Assembly: GCF_000003855.2 (NCBI RefSeq)
Contig: NW_003101682.1
Span: 7,269,314-7,333,313, forward strand
Source of the DNA: Blastomyces gilchristii SLH14081
Taxonomy: Eukaryota > Ascomycota > Eurotiomycetes > Onygenales > Ajellomycetaceae
Direction of reading: 5' to 3'
DNA: 64,000 nt
Below, piece by piece: positions 10,901 to 22,893 of the stretch. The first letter of the stretch is position 1. Each line of letters opens with the position of its first letter. The position numbers were made by a program, and so were the translations under genes. The notes beneath the pieces are model-generated. The model did no database searches and was not told the DNA's origin. It saw only the letters and a program-made list of their open reading frames with translations.

Positions 10901-12990
10901 AGAGTCTCATGATGATTCAGAGTTCTTATCATTCTTCTTCTCTAACTTGAAATTTGATACTGTGATTCACTTCAGAACCTCATAAGAGAGGTATGTTTAT
11001 AATATTATCTTATTGAAAGACATCTAGATATTCATGATATTGTTGAGAGAGTTTTGTATAAGAATCTGTTGTTATAACACAGAATAACTTTTCTATAGTC
11101 TTTTCAATATTGATCAGACTGGTAGAATAGATTGTTACATAATTCTGCTATCAGCAACTTCTTTTTCAGTGTATTTTATACACATTGACAGAGATCTGTG
11201 TCAGATTCATGATCTTGTGAATATCATCTTTGTGGATTCTATCATTGTTAGAGAATATCAAGCTTCTGTTTCAAGCATTCAATAAGATGCCTTGTTCAGA
11301 TAGTCAGACAAGTTCTAATATAAGATTATAATCAAGATTATCAACTTCATATATATAGGCATCTTCATGTTAATGTTCTCTTACATCTATGATCAACTTC
11401 ATCATGTAACAGGTACAAATGTCTTTTAGATCATCAAATTCTGCAAGGAGTCAGGGTTTTGATAAGAGGATACACTGAAGGTTATGATATCTTATAACTG
11501 AAGATTTTATCATTGTATAGTGGTATAGACTGCTGTCTATCATGACTTTTGTATTATACATATTATTAGTCACAGTAGATACAAGAATTGCATTCATTGT
11601 CATTTTCTCTTCAAATCATTGTTATTTGATCTCTTCAAGCTTCTGTTTGTGAATTTGAACAGAAGCTAATCTTTTCCCTGTTTCATCAGGGCATTCTTGT
11701 AGTTATCTTCTGAATCTTTCTTCACTGCAATGTGATTGGTGCGGACAGACACTGATTCATTCTTCAAACAAGAAGACACTGATCTTTCTCTCAATTGAGA
11801 GAGCATATAGATTAATTAACAGTTAAAAGTGATGTGTTTTGATTGATTACAGTTAATGCATACTTCACATTGACATTGATCAGTGACTTCTTCAGAAGTG
11901 ATTTCAGGGACTTAAAAGCCTGTTCAGACAGCAGAGACTCTTGCTTATGCATAGACATTTGAGTCTACTCAGTTCATAGCATCTGCATTATTGTTGTTAT
12001 TCCTCAGCACAGATGTGTGAGTGACTGAGTTATTTCTCAGTATAGGTATATAATGTCTTCTGCCACTGTTCTGTATACTCTTAAGCTTGGTAAGACAGTC
12101 ATTCAATGTTCAGAGCTGTGTGCAGAAATCTTCATAAGTCTGATCTTCATCTACACTTACAAGAGTCTGTAAGGGTTCAAAAGTTAATGTCTTCTTAAGC
12201 ATACTAATCTTCATTCAATTCTCTCAAGATTGATCACCTGCTTCTAGAATCTTGATATTGAAGTCAGAGATAAATGTTGTAAGAGAAGTGTTTCTCTGTC
12301 AGACACTCTATAATCAATTTAACACTTTCTGTTGCATGACAGTGTCTCAGAACAGGATATCAAGATGTTTGATAATATTGTCAGATATTTGCAACACTGG
12401 TTCATATACTTTTATTTATAAATGAAACTTCTGTTTCATGTAATTCTTCAATCATTCATTGATATATCAATCTTAATTAATTAATAAATCAATGGCATCT
12501 TCATCTACACTCAGTTTCACAAGCATTTCCATTCTTCATGATGAGTAAAGAGTGAGATTAAAAGTATTGAAATATGCAGAAGCATCTAAGCATTCTTTCA
12601 GTGCTTTTGTATTTGATTCTGTAGATGTTGAAATTGTATGAGTTTCTTATTATAATAATCATTGAATCTCTTCATATTAATGTTGTTAAGTTGCATGCAT
12701 ATCAGCTATTTATTATTATTGTAATTTCAACATTACTCAGAGTCACTGTGATATCACATCTATACTTACATTCAAGAGTTCTCTTATATTATCATTAGAC
12801 ATGATTATATTATTTATCAGATGTGTGATATCTGCGAAATCTGAAGAAGTGTAATCATATAAATATTTTATACATCTGAGTGTCAGAACTCTCAGATCTT
12901 TCACTGACATTCTCTTGTAAAATCTTATTACAGAGTCAGAGTAACTGATGAGTAAGCTTCTATCTGAGAACTCAGTATTCACTTAACTAT
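7985..12990 (-). pseudogene. B gag-pol remnant
   Basis: The minus-strand frame begins near 12982 with a 79-codon open stretch that is the gag N-terminus. A CX2CX4HX4C zinc knuckle (CINCNQSKHITFNC) is fully preserved at about 11832-11873. The protease motif is reduced to Asp-Ser-Ser, then RT, RNase H, integrase and a chromodomain (about 8030-8156) follow in order. As in Tf1-type elements, gag and pol probably formed one polyprotein. Dense stops make it dead. The true start codon is uncertain because the open frame begins with GTG. Confidence 0.82.
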
Positions 12991-13096
12991 GTTTCTCTTT
13001 CTTGTATGTTGTTATGCATTTGATTATCTCTTGATAGATAATCATTTCTAATGAGAAGATAATGCATGAATAATCATTTCTAATAAGAAGACAATG

Positions 13097-13107
13097 AATG
13101 TTTTTCT
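13097..13107 (-). promoter_or_regulatory. B self-primer binding site
   Basis: On the minus strand this reads AGAAAAACATT, two bases inside the 5' LTR. It is perfectly complementary over 11 nt to the sense AATGTTTTTCT inside the same LTR (minus strand, 13168-13178). In Tf1/sushi-type elements the mRNA 5' end folds back on such a site and primes reverse transcription. Confidence 0.75.
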
Positions 13108-13109
13108 AG

Positions 13110-13498
13110 TATAAGAGGCCTATGCTGAATAGATTGATATGATATTAATAGGTCTTATATAACAAAGAGAAAAACATTAGAGAAGAAAAAGAAAGAGAAA
13201 GTATGAGAATCAGTAATTGAAGTGAATATTTATACATGTATGTGATGATGTATACAGTGAGGCTTCAGAGCGGAAGAATCTATACACATTCATAACAGCT
13301 GAGAATTGATGATCTAGAATGGCTGAGAATCAGAGTAGCAGCTGAGAATCAGTGATTAAGAATGGCTGAGAATCAGAGTATACATGTTCAAGAATGAAGC
13401 AGTTAGAATCAGAGTGTACATGTTTGAGAATGAAGTGGTTAAAATCTGTGAAGTGTAACAGAATAGTCTATATAATTAATCGGGCGCAGCCCGTCATA
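13110..13498 (-). repeat. B 5' LTR (389 bp)
   Basis: It runs from TATAAGAGGCC (TGTA mutated to TATA) to GCCCGTCATA on the plus strand. Its length equals that of the partner at 7584-7972. Confidence 0.9.
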
Positions 13499-13503
13499 GA
13501 ATA

Positions 13504-13923
13504 GAAGCTAATCTTTTTCCTATTTTATCAGAGTATTCTCATAGTTATCTTCTGAATCTTTCTTCACTGCAATGTGATTAATGTGAACAGCCACTGATTC
13601 ATTCTTTAAGTGAGAAGATATATAGACTGATCAGCAGTTAAAAGTAATATGTTCTGATTAATTACAGTTAATATACATTTCTTATTAACATTAGTCAGTG
13701 ACTTCTTTAAAAGTGATCTCAGAAACTTAAAAGCCTGTTCAGATAGTGAAGACTCTTACTTATATATAGATATTTAAGTCTACTCAATTCATGACATCTG
13801 CATCATTGTTATTCTTCAGCATGAGTGTATAAGTAACTAAGTTATTTCTCAGTGCAGATGTATAAGTATAATGTCTTCTACTACTATTTTATATACTCTT
13901 GAGCTTGATAAAATAATCATTTA
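13504..13923 (-). pseudogene. C gag fragment 1
   Basis: This is the continuation of C beyond the B insertion. It matches the gag C-terminal and zinc-knuckle region of B at about 11660-12110. It ends at ATTTA (13919-13923), the target duplication of A. The gag continues at 19565. Confidence 0.8.
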
Positions 13924-14231
13924 TGTGGCGGGCTGCGCCCGATCAATCATATAGACTATTCCGCTTCACTTCATAGATTCTTCCGCTCCACTCTTGAACA
14001 TGTACACTCTGATTCTCGGCCATTCTCGATCGCCGATCCTCGGCCGCCACGAATACGTATAGATTCTTCCGCCCCGAAGCCCCACTACATACATCATCAT
14101 ATACATATATAAATATCCACCTCAATCACTGATTTCTATACTTTCTCTTTCTTTCCTTCTCTAATATTTTTCTCTTTATTATATAAGACCTATCAATATC
14201 ATACTAATCTATTCAGTGTAAGCCTCTTATA
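13924..14231 (+). repeat. A 5' LTR, GC-rich core kept
   Basis: It starts TGTGGCGGGCTGCGCCCG and ends AGCCTCTTATA. The first ~180 bp keep many CG and GG. A TATAAATA box, a CT-rich run and AATATTTTTCT (14163-14173) follow. The first ten internal bases include AGAAAAATGTT (14234-14244), the mutated primer site. Confidence 0.93.
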
Positions 14232-14359
14232 TTAGAAAAATGTTCATTGTCTTCTTATTAGAAATAATTATTCACACATTATCTTCTCATTAGAAACAAT
14301 TATTCATTGAGAGATATCTGAACATGTAACAATGTATAAGAAATAGAGAAACAGTTAAA

Positions 14360-17300
14360 CAGTTAAGTGAACATCAAGTTCTCAGATAGAAGCTTACTTA
14401 TCAGTCACTCTGACTCTATAGTAAGATCTTACAAAGAGAGTAAAATCTTATAAGAGAATATCAGTGAAAGATCTGAGAGTTCTGACACTCAGACATATGA
14501 GAATATGATTACACTTCTTCAGATTTCACAGATATCATACATCTGATAAAACAATATAATCATGTCTAATAATAATATGAGAGAACTCTCAAGTATAAGC
14601 ATAGAGATAATATCACAGTGACTCTGAGCAATGTTAAAATTACAACAGTAACAGATAGCAGACATGCATATAACTTAATAACTTCAATATAAATAGATTC
14701 AATAATTAACTTATGTGATTTCAACATCTACAGAATTAAATACAAAAGTGCTGAAAGAATGCTTAGATGCTTCTGTATATTTTAATGCTTTCAATCTCAC
14801 TCTCTACTCATCATGAAGAATGGAAATGCTTGTGAAACTGAGTGTAGATAAAGATGTCATCAGTTTATTAATCAATTAAAATTAGTATATTAATAAAAGA
14901 TTGAAGAATCACATGAAACAGAAGTTTTACTCATAAATAGAAGCATGTGAATCAGCATTATAAATATCTGATAATATTATCAAACATCTTGATATTCTGT
15001 GTCAAGACACTGTCATGCAACAGAAAGTATTAGATTGATTACAGAGTATCTAACAGAGAAATACTTCTCTTATAACATTCATTCCTGATTTCAACACTAA
15101 GATCTTAGAAGCAGGTGATTAATCTTGAGAGAATTAAATAAAGATTAGCATACTTAAGAAAGTATTAACTTTCAAACTCTTACAGACTCTTATAAGTGTA
15201 AACAAAGACTCAACTTATAAAGACTTCTGCATATAGCTCTGAACATTGAATGATTATCTTATCAAGCTCAAGAGTATACAGAACAGTGATAGAAGATGTT
15301 ATATCTCAGTCACTTATATATCTGCACTGAAGAACAGCAATGATGCAGATGTCATGAACTGAATAGATTTAAATATCTATGTATAAGCAAGAGTTTCTGC
15401 TGTTCAAACAGGCTTCTAAGTTTCTGAAATCACTCTCAAAGAAGTCACTGATAAATATCAATATAAAGTGTGTATCAACTGTAACTGATCAGAACACATT
15501 ACTTTCAACTGCTGATTAATCTATGTGTCTTTATACTTGAGAGAAAGATCAGTGTCTTCTTGTTCAAAGAATGAATCAGTGCCTGTTCATGTCAATCACA
15601 TTACATTAGAGAAAGATTCAGAAGATAACTATGAGAATATCTCAATGAAACAGGAAAAAGATTAGCTTCTGTTCAAATTCACAAACAGAAGCTTGAAGAG
15701 GTCAGATGATAATAATTTAAAGAGAAAATAACAATGAATGCAATTCTTATATCTACTGTGATTGATAACATGTATAATATGAAAGCCATGGTAGACAGCA
15801 GTCTATGTCACTATGCAATGATAAAATCTTCAGTCATAAGATATTATAATCTTCAGTATATCTCTTTATCAAAACTCTGACTTCTTGCAGAATTTGATAA
15901 TCTGAAAGATGTTTGTATCTATTATATGATGAAACTAAATATAGATGTGAAAGAACATTAATATGAAGATATCTATATATATAAAGTTGATAATCTCAAT
16001 TATAATCTTATATTAGAACTTGTCTGACTATCTGAACAGAGTATCTTACTGAATGCTTAAAACAGAAGCTTGATATTCTCTAATGATAATAGAATTCATG
16101 AAGATGATATTCACAAGACTATGAATCTTACACAGATCTCTGTCAATGCTTATAAAATACTTCAAAAAAGAAGTCATCATCAAAATCACTGACAGTGTCA
16201 CTGACAAGTTCATTAACAGCAGAATTATATATCAATCTATTCTGTCAGTCTGACTGATATTAAAAAGGCCTTAGAAAAGTTATTCTATATTATAATAACA
16301 GATTCTCATATAAATCTCTCTCAATAATATCATGAATATCTAGATGTCTTCTGATAAGATAATATTACAAACATACCTCTCTTACAAGATTCTGAAGTAG
16401 ATCACAGTATCAAGTTAGAGAAGAAGAATGATAAGAATTCTGAACTGTTATGAGACTCTCTTTATAATATGTTCTGAGATGAACTTCTTCTTCTTCAAAA
16501 GATACTCAATGATCTGTTGAATAAAGAATTTATACATGTTAGCACCTCTTTCATCACAGTCTCTATTCTCTTTGCAAAGAAATCAGGTGAAGAACTTCAA
16601 TTCTGTGTGAATTATCAAGAATAGAACAGATTAATAAAGAAAGACTGTTATTCTTTATCTCTTATCAATGAAACTCTAGCTTATATTGAACAAGCTCAAT
16701 AATTTACAAAGTTAGATATTATAATCACATTTCATAAGATCTGCATCACTGAAGAAGATGAGTGACTTACAGCATTTTAAACATAATATAATCTCTTTGA
16801 ATGAGTAGTTACACTCTTTGAACGGGCCAATGTCTTCAGTACATTTCAGAAGTATATCAACTGAGCACTTCAAGACTTTCTTGATGAATTTGTATCTGCT
16901 TATCTACATAACATTCTCATCTTCATCAATAAATTCAGAAAGAAATATCAGAGTATATATCAGAGTATTACACACTATGAGAAGTGAGTCTATCAATTGA
17001 TATTGACAAGTGTGATTTCAAAGTCAAGAGTACTAAATACTTNNNNNNNNNNNNNNNNNNNNNNNNNNNNNNNNNNNNNNNNNNNNNNNNNNNNNNNNNN
17101 NNNNNNNNNNNNNNNNNNNNNNNNNNNNNNNNNNNNNNNNNNNNNNNNNNNNNNNNNNNNNNNNNNNNNNNNNNNNNNNNNNNNNNNNNNNNNNNNNNNN
17201 NNNNNNNNNNNNNNNNNNNNNNNNNNNNNNNNNNNNNNNNNNNNNNNNNNNNNNNNNNNNNNNNNNNNNNNNNNNNNNNNNNNNNNNNNNNNNNNNNNNN

Positions 17301-19236
17301 NNNNNNNNNNNNNNNNNNNNNNNNNNNNNNNNNNNNNNNNNNNNNNNNNNNNNNNNNNNNNNNNNNNNNNNNNNNNNNNNNNNNNNNNNNNNNNNNNNNN
17401 NACTGTTTAGAAGAATAAGACTCTGAACTCTGAAGTGTCTCTGAATTCAAGATAGTCACAGATCATAAGAATCTCAAATACTTTATAACTACTTATAAAC
17501 TCACTGAATAATAGATGCAATGATCTGAGTTCTTAAGCTGCTTTCATTTTATAATACACTACTATTCTGACAGTTAGAACTCAATGACAGATACTCTCTT
17601 ACAATGAGAGTAAGATATATTATTTAATATAACAGATACTTGCTGAATGAACTAAGAGCACTGGCTCTTGAATTCAAAGATACTAGTTAATCAAGATGAA
17701 ACAGCTCACAGCATTATATATACTTCTTTAATTAGAACTGTCACTGATATCTCAACTTCTTCTGAACCTATATTAGATGAGCTATAATATACAGTAGCTT
17801 AAACTGATGAACTTCTTCAAGCACTCACTGAAGCAGTATAACAAGAAGTACTTCAATTTCTCTCAGAATTATATGTAAGAACTGACATCTCAGAATGTTC
17901 AATCAATGATAATAACACTCTATAATTCTGTAAACAACACTGAGTCTCTCACTCTGAACTCTTACACATCTGAATAATGCAAGAGATACATGATTTATGT
18001 ATGACTGACTATTTAGACTGTGAATAACTATATAGAATGATCTTCTGAGAGTTTTATTAGTCTGAGATATTAAACAGTATCAGATACTTCATTTAAAACT
18101 GCAACTGCTGTTCTTTCATTATCTTATAAAAGAACTGTAGAAAAGATCTACTGAAATTACTTGATATTTCTGATAGAATATGATAAGATGTAGTGATTAA
18201 CTTCACTATTAATCTATCTAAGAGTAAGAGTTATAGAAACATTCTGATCATCATTAACTGACTAAGTAAAGAGATAATATTGAAATCTTATAATAAGATA
18301 AATATTAAATAAGTCACTGAAGCCTTCTTACAGAGTTCATTCTATCAGATACATGAGTTACTGAGATCAATAGTATCAGATTAAAACTGTCAATTTATAA
18401 GTACTCTCTGAACAAGAATCTGTCAAGTTCTCAAGATTACACACTGTCTATCAACTATCTATCACTCTGAAACTGATGATGTATCAGAATAGATAATTCA
18501 GATTATAAAGAACTATCTCTATAAGTTCTGCAATCACTTACAAGATGATTGATATGATCTACTTCTACACACAGAGGTTACTATCAATGAATGAGATGCT
18601 GTTTTAACAGATGTAAGTCTGTTCTTTCTTACACACAGTTATTACATGAAGATGTTGAATCTTCTAGAGATTACACAGTTTATATCAGACTCTTGCAGTC
18701 TGATTCAGATTGCTGACAATATAGTAATGAAGCTCTGAAATGTCTGTGATTGAGCAGAGGTCTTCATGACAACTGTAAAACAAGATCAAGAGAATCAAAT
18801 CAATGTTCACTGAGATCTTATCAAACAATATAAGATAGAAGATCTGATATGATTGAATCTTAAGAATATATAAATCACACATTCATCTTGTACACTAGAT
18901 TACCACTATATCAGGTATAAAGTGATAGAAGTTCTAGATAGTCATAACTACTATCTTAATACATTATCAGAAATTCATAATGTATTTCACACAAGCTTGC
19001 TTCATCACACTGTTATCAATTCATTCTCTTCTCAACTGACTTCTGACTGACAGTCATCAGACATCATAGAAGAAGATAATGAGCTTGAGTGAGAGATTGA
19101 GAATATTCTCAATGAGAGATCTCATGACTGTAGCTAACAATATCTCATGAAATGAGTCAGCTACAATCAATTAACCTAAACTTCAAGTTTCATATTATCT
19201 GAAACAGCAGCTCTTGACTGATGAGAACTGCTTCTG
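14360..19236 (+). pseudogene. A gag-pol remnant with chromodomain
   Basis: Order: gag; zinc knuckle at 15471-15512 (Cys, Cys, His and Cys present, with one stop inside); protease with Asp-Ser-Ser at 15793; RT from about 16460 with the catalytic YxDD region altered to Tyr-Leu-His-Asn near 16900; the N gap; integrase core at about 18180-18560; chromodomain at 19081-19215. The chromodomain shows Leu-Glu-Trp-Glu-Ile-Glu at its start, taking one TGA as an original Trp. Many TGA codons sit where the family has Trp or Arg. Not translatable. Confidence 0.85.
17043..17401. other. Assembly gap (359 N)
   Basis: Unresolved bases lie inside element A between the RT and RNase H coding segments. The homologous part of D (about 31705-32160) suggests roughly 450 bp belong here. 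Open frames that cross the gap are artefacts. Confidence 0.99.
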
Positions 19237-19251
19237 AAAGAGAGAGACTAA

Positions 19252-19559
19252 TGTAACAGGCTGCACCTGATTAATTATATAGACTATTTCACTTCACTTC
19301 ATAGATTCTTTCACTTCACTCTTGAATACATACACTCTGATTCTTAGTCATTCTCAATCGCTGATCCTCAGCCGCTATAAATGCGTATAGATTCTTCCGC
19401 CCTGAAGCCTCATCATATGCATCATCATATACATATATAAATATTCATCTTAATTACTGATTTCTACACTTTCTCTTTCTTTCCTTCTCTAATGTTTTTC
19501 TCTTTGTTATATAAGACCTATCAATATCATATCAATCTATTCAGCGTAGGCCTCTTACA
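19252..19559 (+). repeat. A 3' LTR
   Basis: It starts TGTAACAGGCTGCACC and ends AGGCCTCTTACA, 308 bp like its partner. It is more mutated in U3 than the 5' LTR, but keeps AATGTTTTTCT unmutated. Confidence 0.93.
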
Positions 19560-19564
19560 ATTTA

Positions 19565-20570
19565 ATATCTGAAGTTATATATAGAAATCTTTATAAGTCT
19601 GATCTTTGTCTACACTTATAAGAGTCTGTAAGAGTTTGAAAGTTAATATCTTCTTAAGTATGTTAATCTTTATTCAATTCTCTCAAGATTGTTTATCTGC
19701 TTTTAGAATCTTGATATTGAAGTCAGAAATGAATGTTGTAAGAGAAGTATTTCTCTATTAAATACTTTATAATTAATCTAACACTTTCTATTATATAACA
19801 GTGTCTTAGAACAGAATATCAAGATATTTAATAATATTATCAGATATTCACAATACTGATTCACATGCTTTTATTCATGAATGAAACTTCTGTTTCATAT
19901 AATTCTTGAATTATTCATTGATATATTAATCTTAATTAATTAATAAATTAATGATATCTTTATCTATACTCAGTTTTACAAGCATTTCCATTCTCTATGA
20001 TAAGTAAAGAGTGAAATTAGAAGTATTAAAATATACAGAAGTATCTAAGTATTCTTTCAGTGCTTTTATATTTAATTCTGTAGATATTGAAATTATATAA
20101 GTTTCTTATTAAATTAATCATTGAATTTTCTTATATTGAAGTTATTAAGTTATATATATATCAGCTATCTATTACTGTTATAATTTCAATATTACTCAGA
20201 GTTACTATAATATCACTTCTATACTTATATTTAAGAGTTCTCTCATATTATTATTAGACATGATTATGTTATTTATTAGATATAAGATATCTGTGATATC
20301 TGAAGCAGTGTAATTGTATGAATACCTTATATATCTAAGATATTAGAACTCTTAAGTCTTTCACTGATATTCTCTTATAAGACCTTATTACAGAGTCAGA
20401 GTGACTGATAAGCAAGCTTCTATCTGAGAACTCAGTGTCTGCTTAACTGTGTTTCTCTTTCTTATATGTTATTATACATTCAGATATCTTCTTGATAAAT
20501 AATCATTTCTAATGAGAAGATAATACATGAATAATTGTTTTTAATAAGAAGATAATGAATATTTTTCTAG
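19565..20570 (-). pseudogene. C gag fragment 2 and leader
   Basis: This continues the gag of C after A. On the minus strand it runs from the mutated primer site beside the 5' LTR (20571) through the gag N-terminus to the A insertion point. It aligns with 12120-13109 of B. Very AT-rich with frequent stops. Confidence 0.8.
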
Positions 20571-20875
20571 TGTAAGAAGTCTACACTGAATAGATTGATA
20601 TAATATATAGATCTTATATAACAAAGAGAAAAATGTTAAAGAAGAAAAAGAAAGAGAAAGTGTGAGAGTCAGCAATTGAAGTGAATATTTATACACATAT
20701 GTAGTGATGTATACAGTGGAGCTTCAGAGCGGGAGAATTTGTACGCATTTATAGCGGCCGAGGATCAGTGATTGAAAATGAAGTGGCTGAGAATCAGCAA
20801 TTGAGAATGAAGTGATAGAAATCTGTGAAGTGTAACGGAATAGTCTATATGATTGATCGGGCGCAGCCCGCCACA
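20571..20875 (-). repeat. C 5' LTR
   Basis: It runs from TGTAAGAAGTC to GCAGCCCGCCACA, 305 bp. The last 40 bp keep the unmutated GGGCGCAGCCCGCC core. It is followed by target duplication GTGAA. Confidence 0.92.
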
Positions 20876-21270
20876 GTGAAAGAGAGTAGTAAAGACAGTA
20901 GAGACAATGATAATAATAAAAAGAGTAGAGAGTAGAAGAAGTGAAAAAGATGATAAAGATAGTGATAATAATAGAGAAAGTAGAGATGAAAGAGATAATA
21001 GAGATAATAAGAAAAGAGTAGAAATAGAGAGTAAAAGTAATAGAGAGACTGTGAAGCAGTTAAGATAATAATGATAGAGAAGATAGAGAGTGAAAGAGAG
21101 TGATAGAAGTGATAAGAGAGAAGTAGAGGTTGAGAGTGAAAGTGATAGAAGAGGCTGTGAGGTGATAGAGACAGTGATGATAATAGAGAAGATAGAGAGT
21201 GAAAGAAGTGATAGAGGTGGTAAGAGGGGTAGAGATAGAGAGTGAAAGTGATAGAGAGACTGCGCAAGTA
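20876..21270 (+). repeat. Purine-rich minisatellite, ~105-bp unit
   Basis: The plus strand is almost only A and G with some T for about 390 bp. A unit of about 105 bp repeats: the landmark CTGTG/CTGCG recurs at 21049, 21155 and 21260, and the preceding unit starts near 20959. The block lies where element C cut the tail region of SINE copy 3. The long Ser/Leu-rich minus-strand frames here are low-complexity artefacts. Confidence 0.8.
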
Positions 21271-21541
21271 GTAAAGTGAGTGTAAGCAAGCATTTGATGC
21301 TTGTAATTAATTAAAATGAAATGAAAAATATTTCTGCTTGCAGACAAACTTTCATATAAATTTCTATTGATAGATGTCTATAAGTGAAATTAAGTAAGTA
21401 CAGCAGAAAAACACAAAAAAAGTCATTTGACTCAAATGTCACTATAGGCTGCTGTATTATGTCTGCAAATCCGCGACGTGAGTTTGCATCATTCAGGGAA
21501 AAATTTAGGCTCTTTTTCCAGACACCTTTAATGAAAATTAA

Positions 21542-22060
21542 ATCATTCACAACATGCTAAGAAACTGTACAAAATTCAAATCATGAAGAAGATACCTCAA
21601 GCGTACTCATCATGCCTTGTCAAATCTGTGAGTTTCTTCTTTCTGAATACAGAGAATTTTTCAAGTTTCACCTGAGCAAAGACAGCGGGATGCTGAAGTG
21701 ATAACTAGAGCTGCTGGTTCTACTTTTCCCGAGGCTCTCCTTTACCCATTGCACATTTAATCCATTTCAAAACTGGATCCTGCACATCTAGTTATAAAAA
21801 TATCAGAGCTGCATTGAAACTTCTCAGTTGCAAGATCATTTCACCCTGCAGAAGATGATTGGCTTGATACAGGCCTTAACATTCTGCTGCAGCTTGACCA
21901 GAGACATACGCATATTAAAAATCAAATCTCTCTACTCCAGGAACTTTTCCTCCCTCACTAACGCGTGCTGAGCTCTCGCAAAAATCCGCAGTCAATTGAA
22001 GCTTAACACGCCTTGCATGAGAAGACCTGCCTGTTTATGAGCCAGAACACCTAATCATAG
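21542..22060 (+). pseudogene. Broken frame in a GC-richer island
   Basis: I do not recognise this protein. One plus-strand frame (phase of 21662) holds protein-like sequence over about 170 codons, including AEVITRAAGSTFPEALLYPL and WLDTGLNILLQLDQRHTH. Its interruptions are few and fit C-to-T or G-to-A changes (TAA for CAA, TGA for CGA or TGG). The part after WLDTG looks helical, perhaps a short coiled coil. The island is far less mutated than both flanks and resembles no element in the window. It could be a decayed host gene or part of an unknown transposon. Confidence 0.35.
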
Positions 22061-22611
22061 TTAATCTATTTGATTACATTCTCAATCTGGGCCAGTTCTT
22101 GGCTACAGATGGGTAATTAATAGACTAGGAGAAGGTTTTCCACTAACTACAAAGTACATATTTAACTAATAGTCTTTGTATTCACTCAGGTTTAATCAGG
22201 TTTTGATGGTTTTCTCTGAACCTTCTAGCTTAGAGATGTCAAAGAATCAGAATCATACTACTCTATAGACTTCAAATTGAGAGTAGTGAAGGATTTGCTC
22301 TAACTGATGATGTTAAAGACTGCTTGAGATCTGCATACACCTCTGTGAGAGTAATAGTCAGATGAGTGATTGGAAATAAATTCTGCTCTCAGACTAAGGT
22401 TCTAAAAGTGATTCTCCTGCATAGACTGAGATAGAAAGAAAAAAAGGAATAATAATAATAATTGCGCTCAGATCTTCTTCTGGCCATCGAGAACACGAGA
22501 AGGTAAGAATACTGGCATTGTCACCGCACTGACTGCAGAATTGTAGCTTGGATTAGTTACATCTTCAATCAAGAGGCCAGGGGCACTCAGCAAAAGTTAT
22601 TGATGAGGTCA
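22061..22611. other. Low-mutation spacer with an (AAT)n tail
   Basis: No convincing gene. A run of AAT repeats at 22448-22462, preceded by an A-rich stretch and GGAAT, looks like the 3' tail of a LINE- or SINE-type insertion whose body I cannot define. A GAG-GTAAGA context near 22500 could be a 5' splice site of a lost gene, but nothing supports it further. Confidence 0.4.
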
Positions 22612-22879
22612 TGTCAGGAAAAAGAGATTATACACTACTGAACGCCACTAACATCATATTACTACAATATTTCTCATTATTATCAGCTTACTACAATACT
22701 CATCTAATACTTACTTATACTAGCTCTCTTAGCTCACACATATATTTTACTATAAATAGCTCTATCTTTTGTATGAAATAGATATACTAGATAGTGCATG
22801 AATAATATAACAAGCAGATCTTGATACATATAAGATTTATATGTCTTCAACATATTCATTCATGACACTCATTTCAACA
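22612..22879 (+). repeat. K 5' LTR (~268 bp)
   Basis: The right end (TTTCAACA) is fixed by the adjoining primer site. The left end at TGTCAGGAAAAAG is inferred from the TG start and the similar TGTCAGG start of copia E. TATAAATA lies at 22751-22758. No second LTR is available to confirm the left end. Confidence 0.6.
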
Positions 22880-22893
22880 GTTATGAGCTCAGT
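22880..22893 (+). promoter_or_regulatory. K primer site, half-tRNA initiator Met type
   Basis: GTTATGAGCTCAG directly after the LTR is the complement of the anticodon arm of initiator tRNA-Met (GGGCTCATAACC) with one G-to-A-type mismatch. Drosophila copia primes on the same internal half of this tRNA. Confidence 0.65.

Larger units (their letters stand above)
7584..13498 (-). mobile_element. Gypsy chromovirus B, complete but mutated
   Basis: B is a 5,915-bp element with two 389-bp LTRs (7584-7972 and 13110-13498) and a perfect 5-bp target duplication GAATA (7579-7583 and 13499-13503). It inserted in C where C codes for the end of gag. It has the same family termini as A, C and D, but its LTRs are longer because of extra copies of a U3 subrepeat. 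It reads on the minus strand. Confidence 0.94.
13924..19559 (+). mobile_element. Gypsy chromovirus A, complete but mutated
   Basis: A is 5,636 bp with two 308-bp LTRs (13924-14231 and 19252-19559) and a perfect target duplication ATTTA (13919-13923 and 19560-19564). It inserted in the gag of C in the opposite orientation. A run of 359 N bases (17043-17401) hides the RT to RNase H junction, so its real length could differ. A purine run just before 19252 is the likely polypurine tract. Confidence 0.95.
3633..20875 (-). mobile_element. Gypsy chromovirus C, host of B and A
   Basis: C has two 305-bp LTRs (3633-3937 and 20571-20875) and a 5-bp target duplication GTGAA (3628-3632 and 20876-20880). 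It reads on the minus strand, so the LTR at 3633 is its 3' LTR. Without the nested elements B and A and their target duplications it is about 5.7 kb. B and A both inserted in its gag end. It carries protease to chromodomain at 3938-7583 and gag in two pieces at 13504-13923 and 19565-20570. It is the oldest layer of this nest and is heavily mutated. Confidence 0.93.

Noticed and set aside
16968..17459. Reading frames of 137-163 codons across the N run
   Set aside because: Most of their length is unknown bases.
20765..21347. Long Ser/Leu-rich minus-strand reading frames
   Set aside because: They lie in the purine-rich minisatellite, overlap in several phases and have low-complexity composition, so they are open by composition only.
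22480..22520. Spliced host exon ending in GTAAGA
   Set aside because: Only a 5' splice-like motif is visible. No matching acceptor or coding continuity was found.
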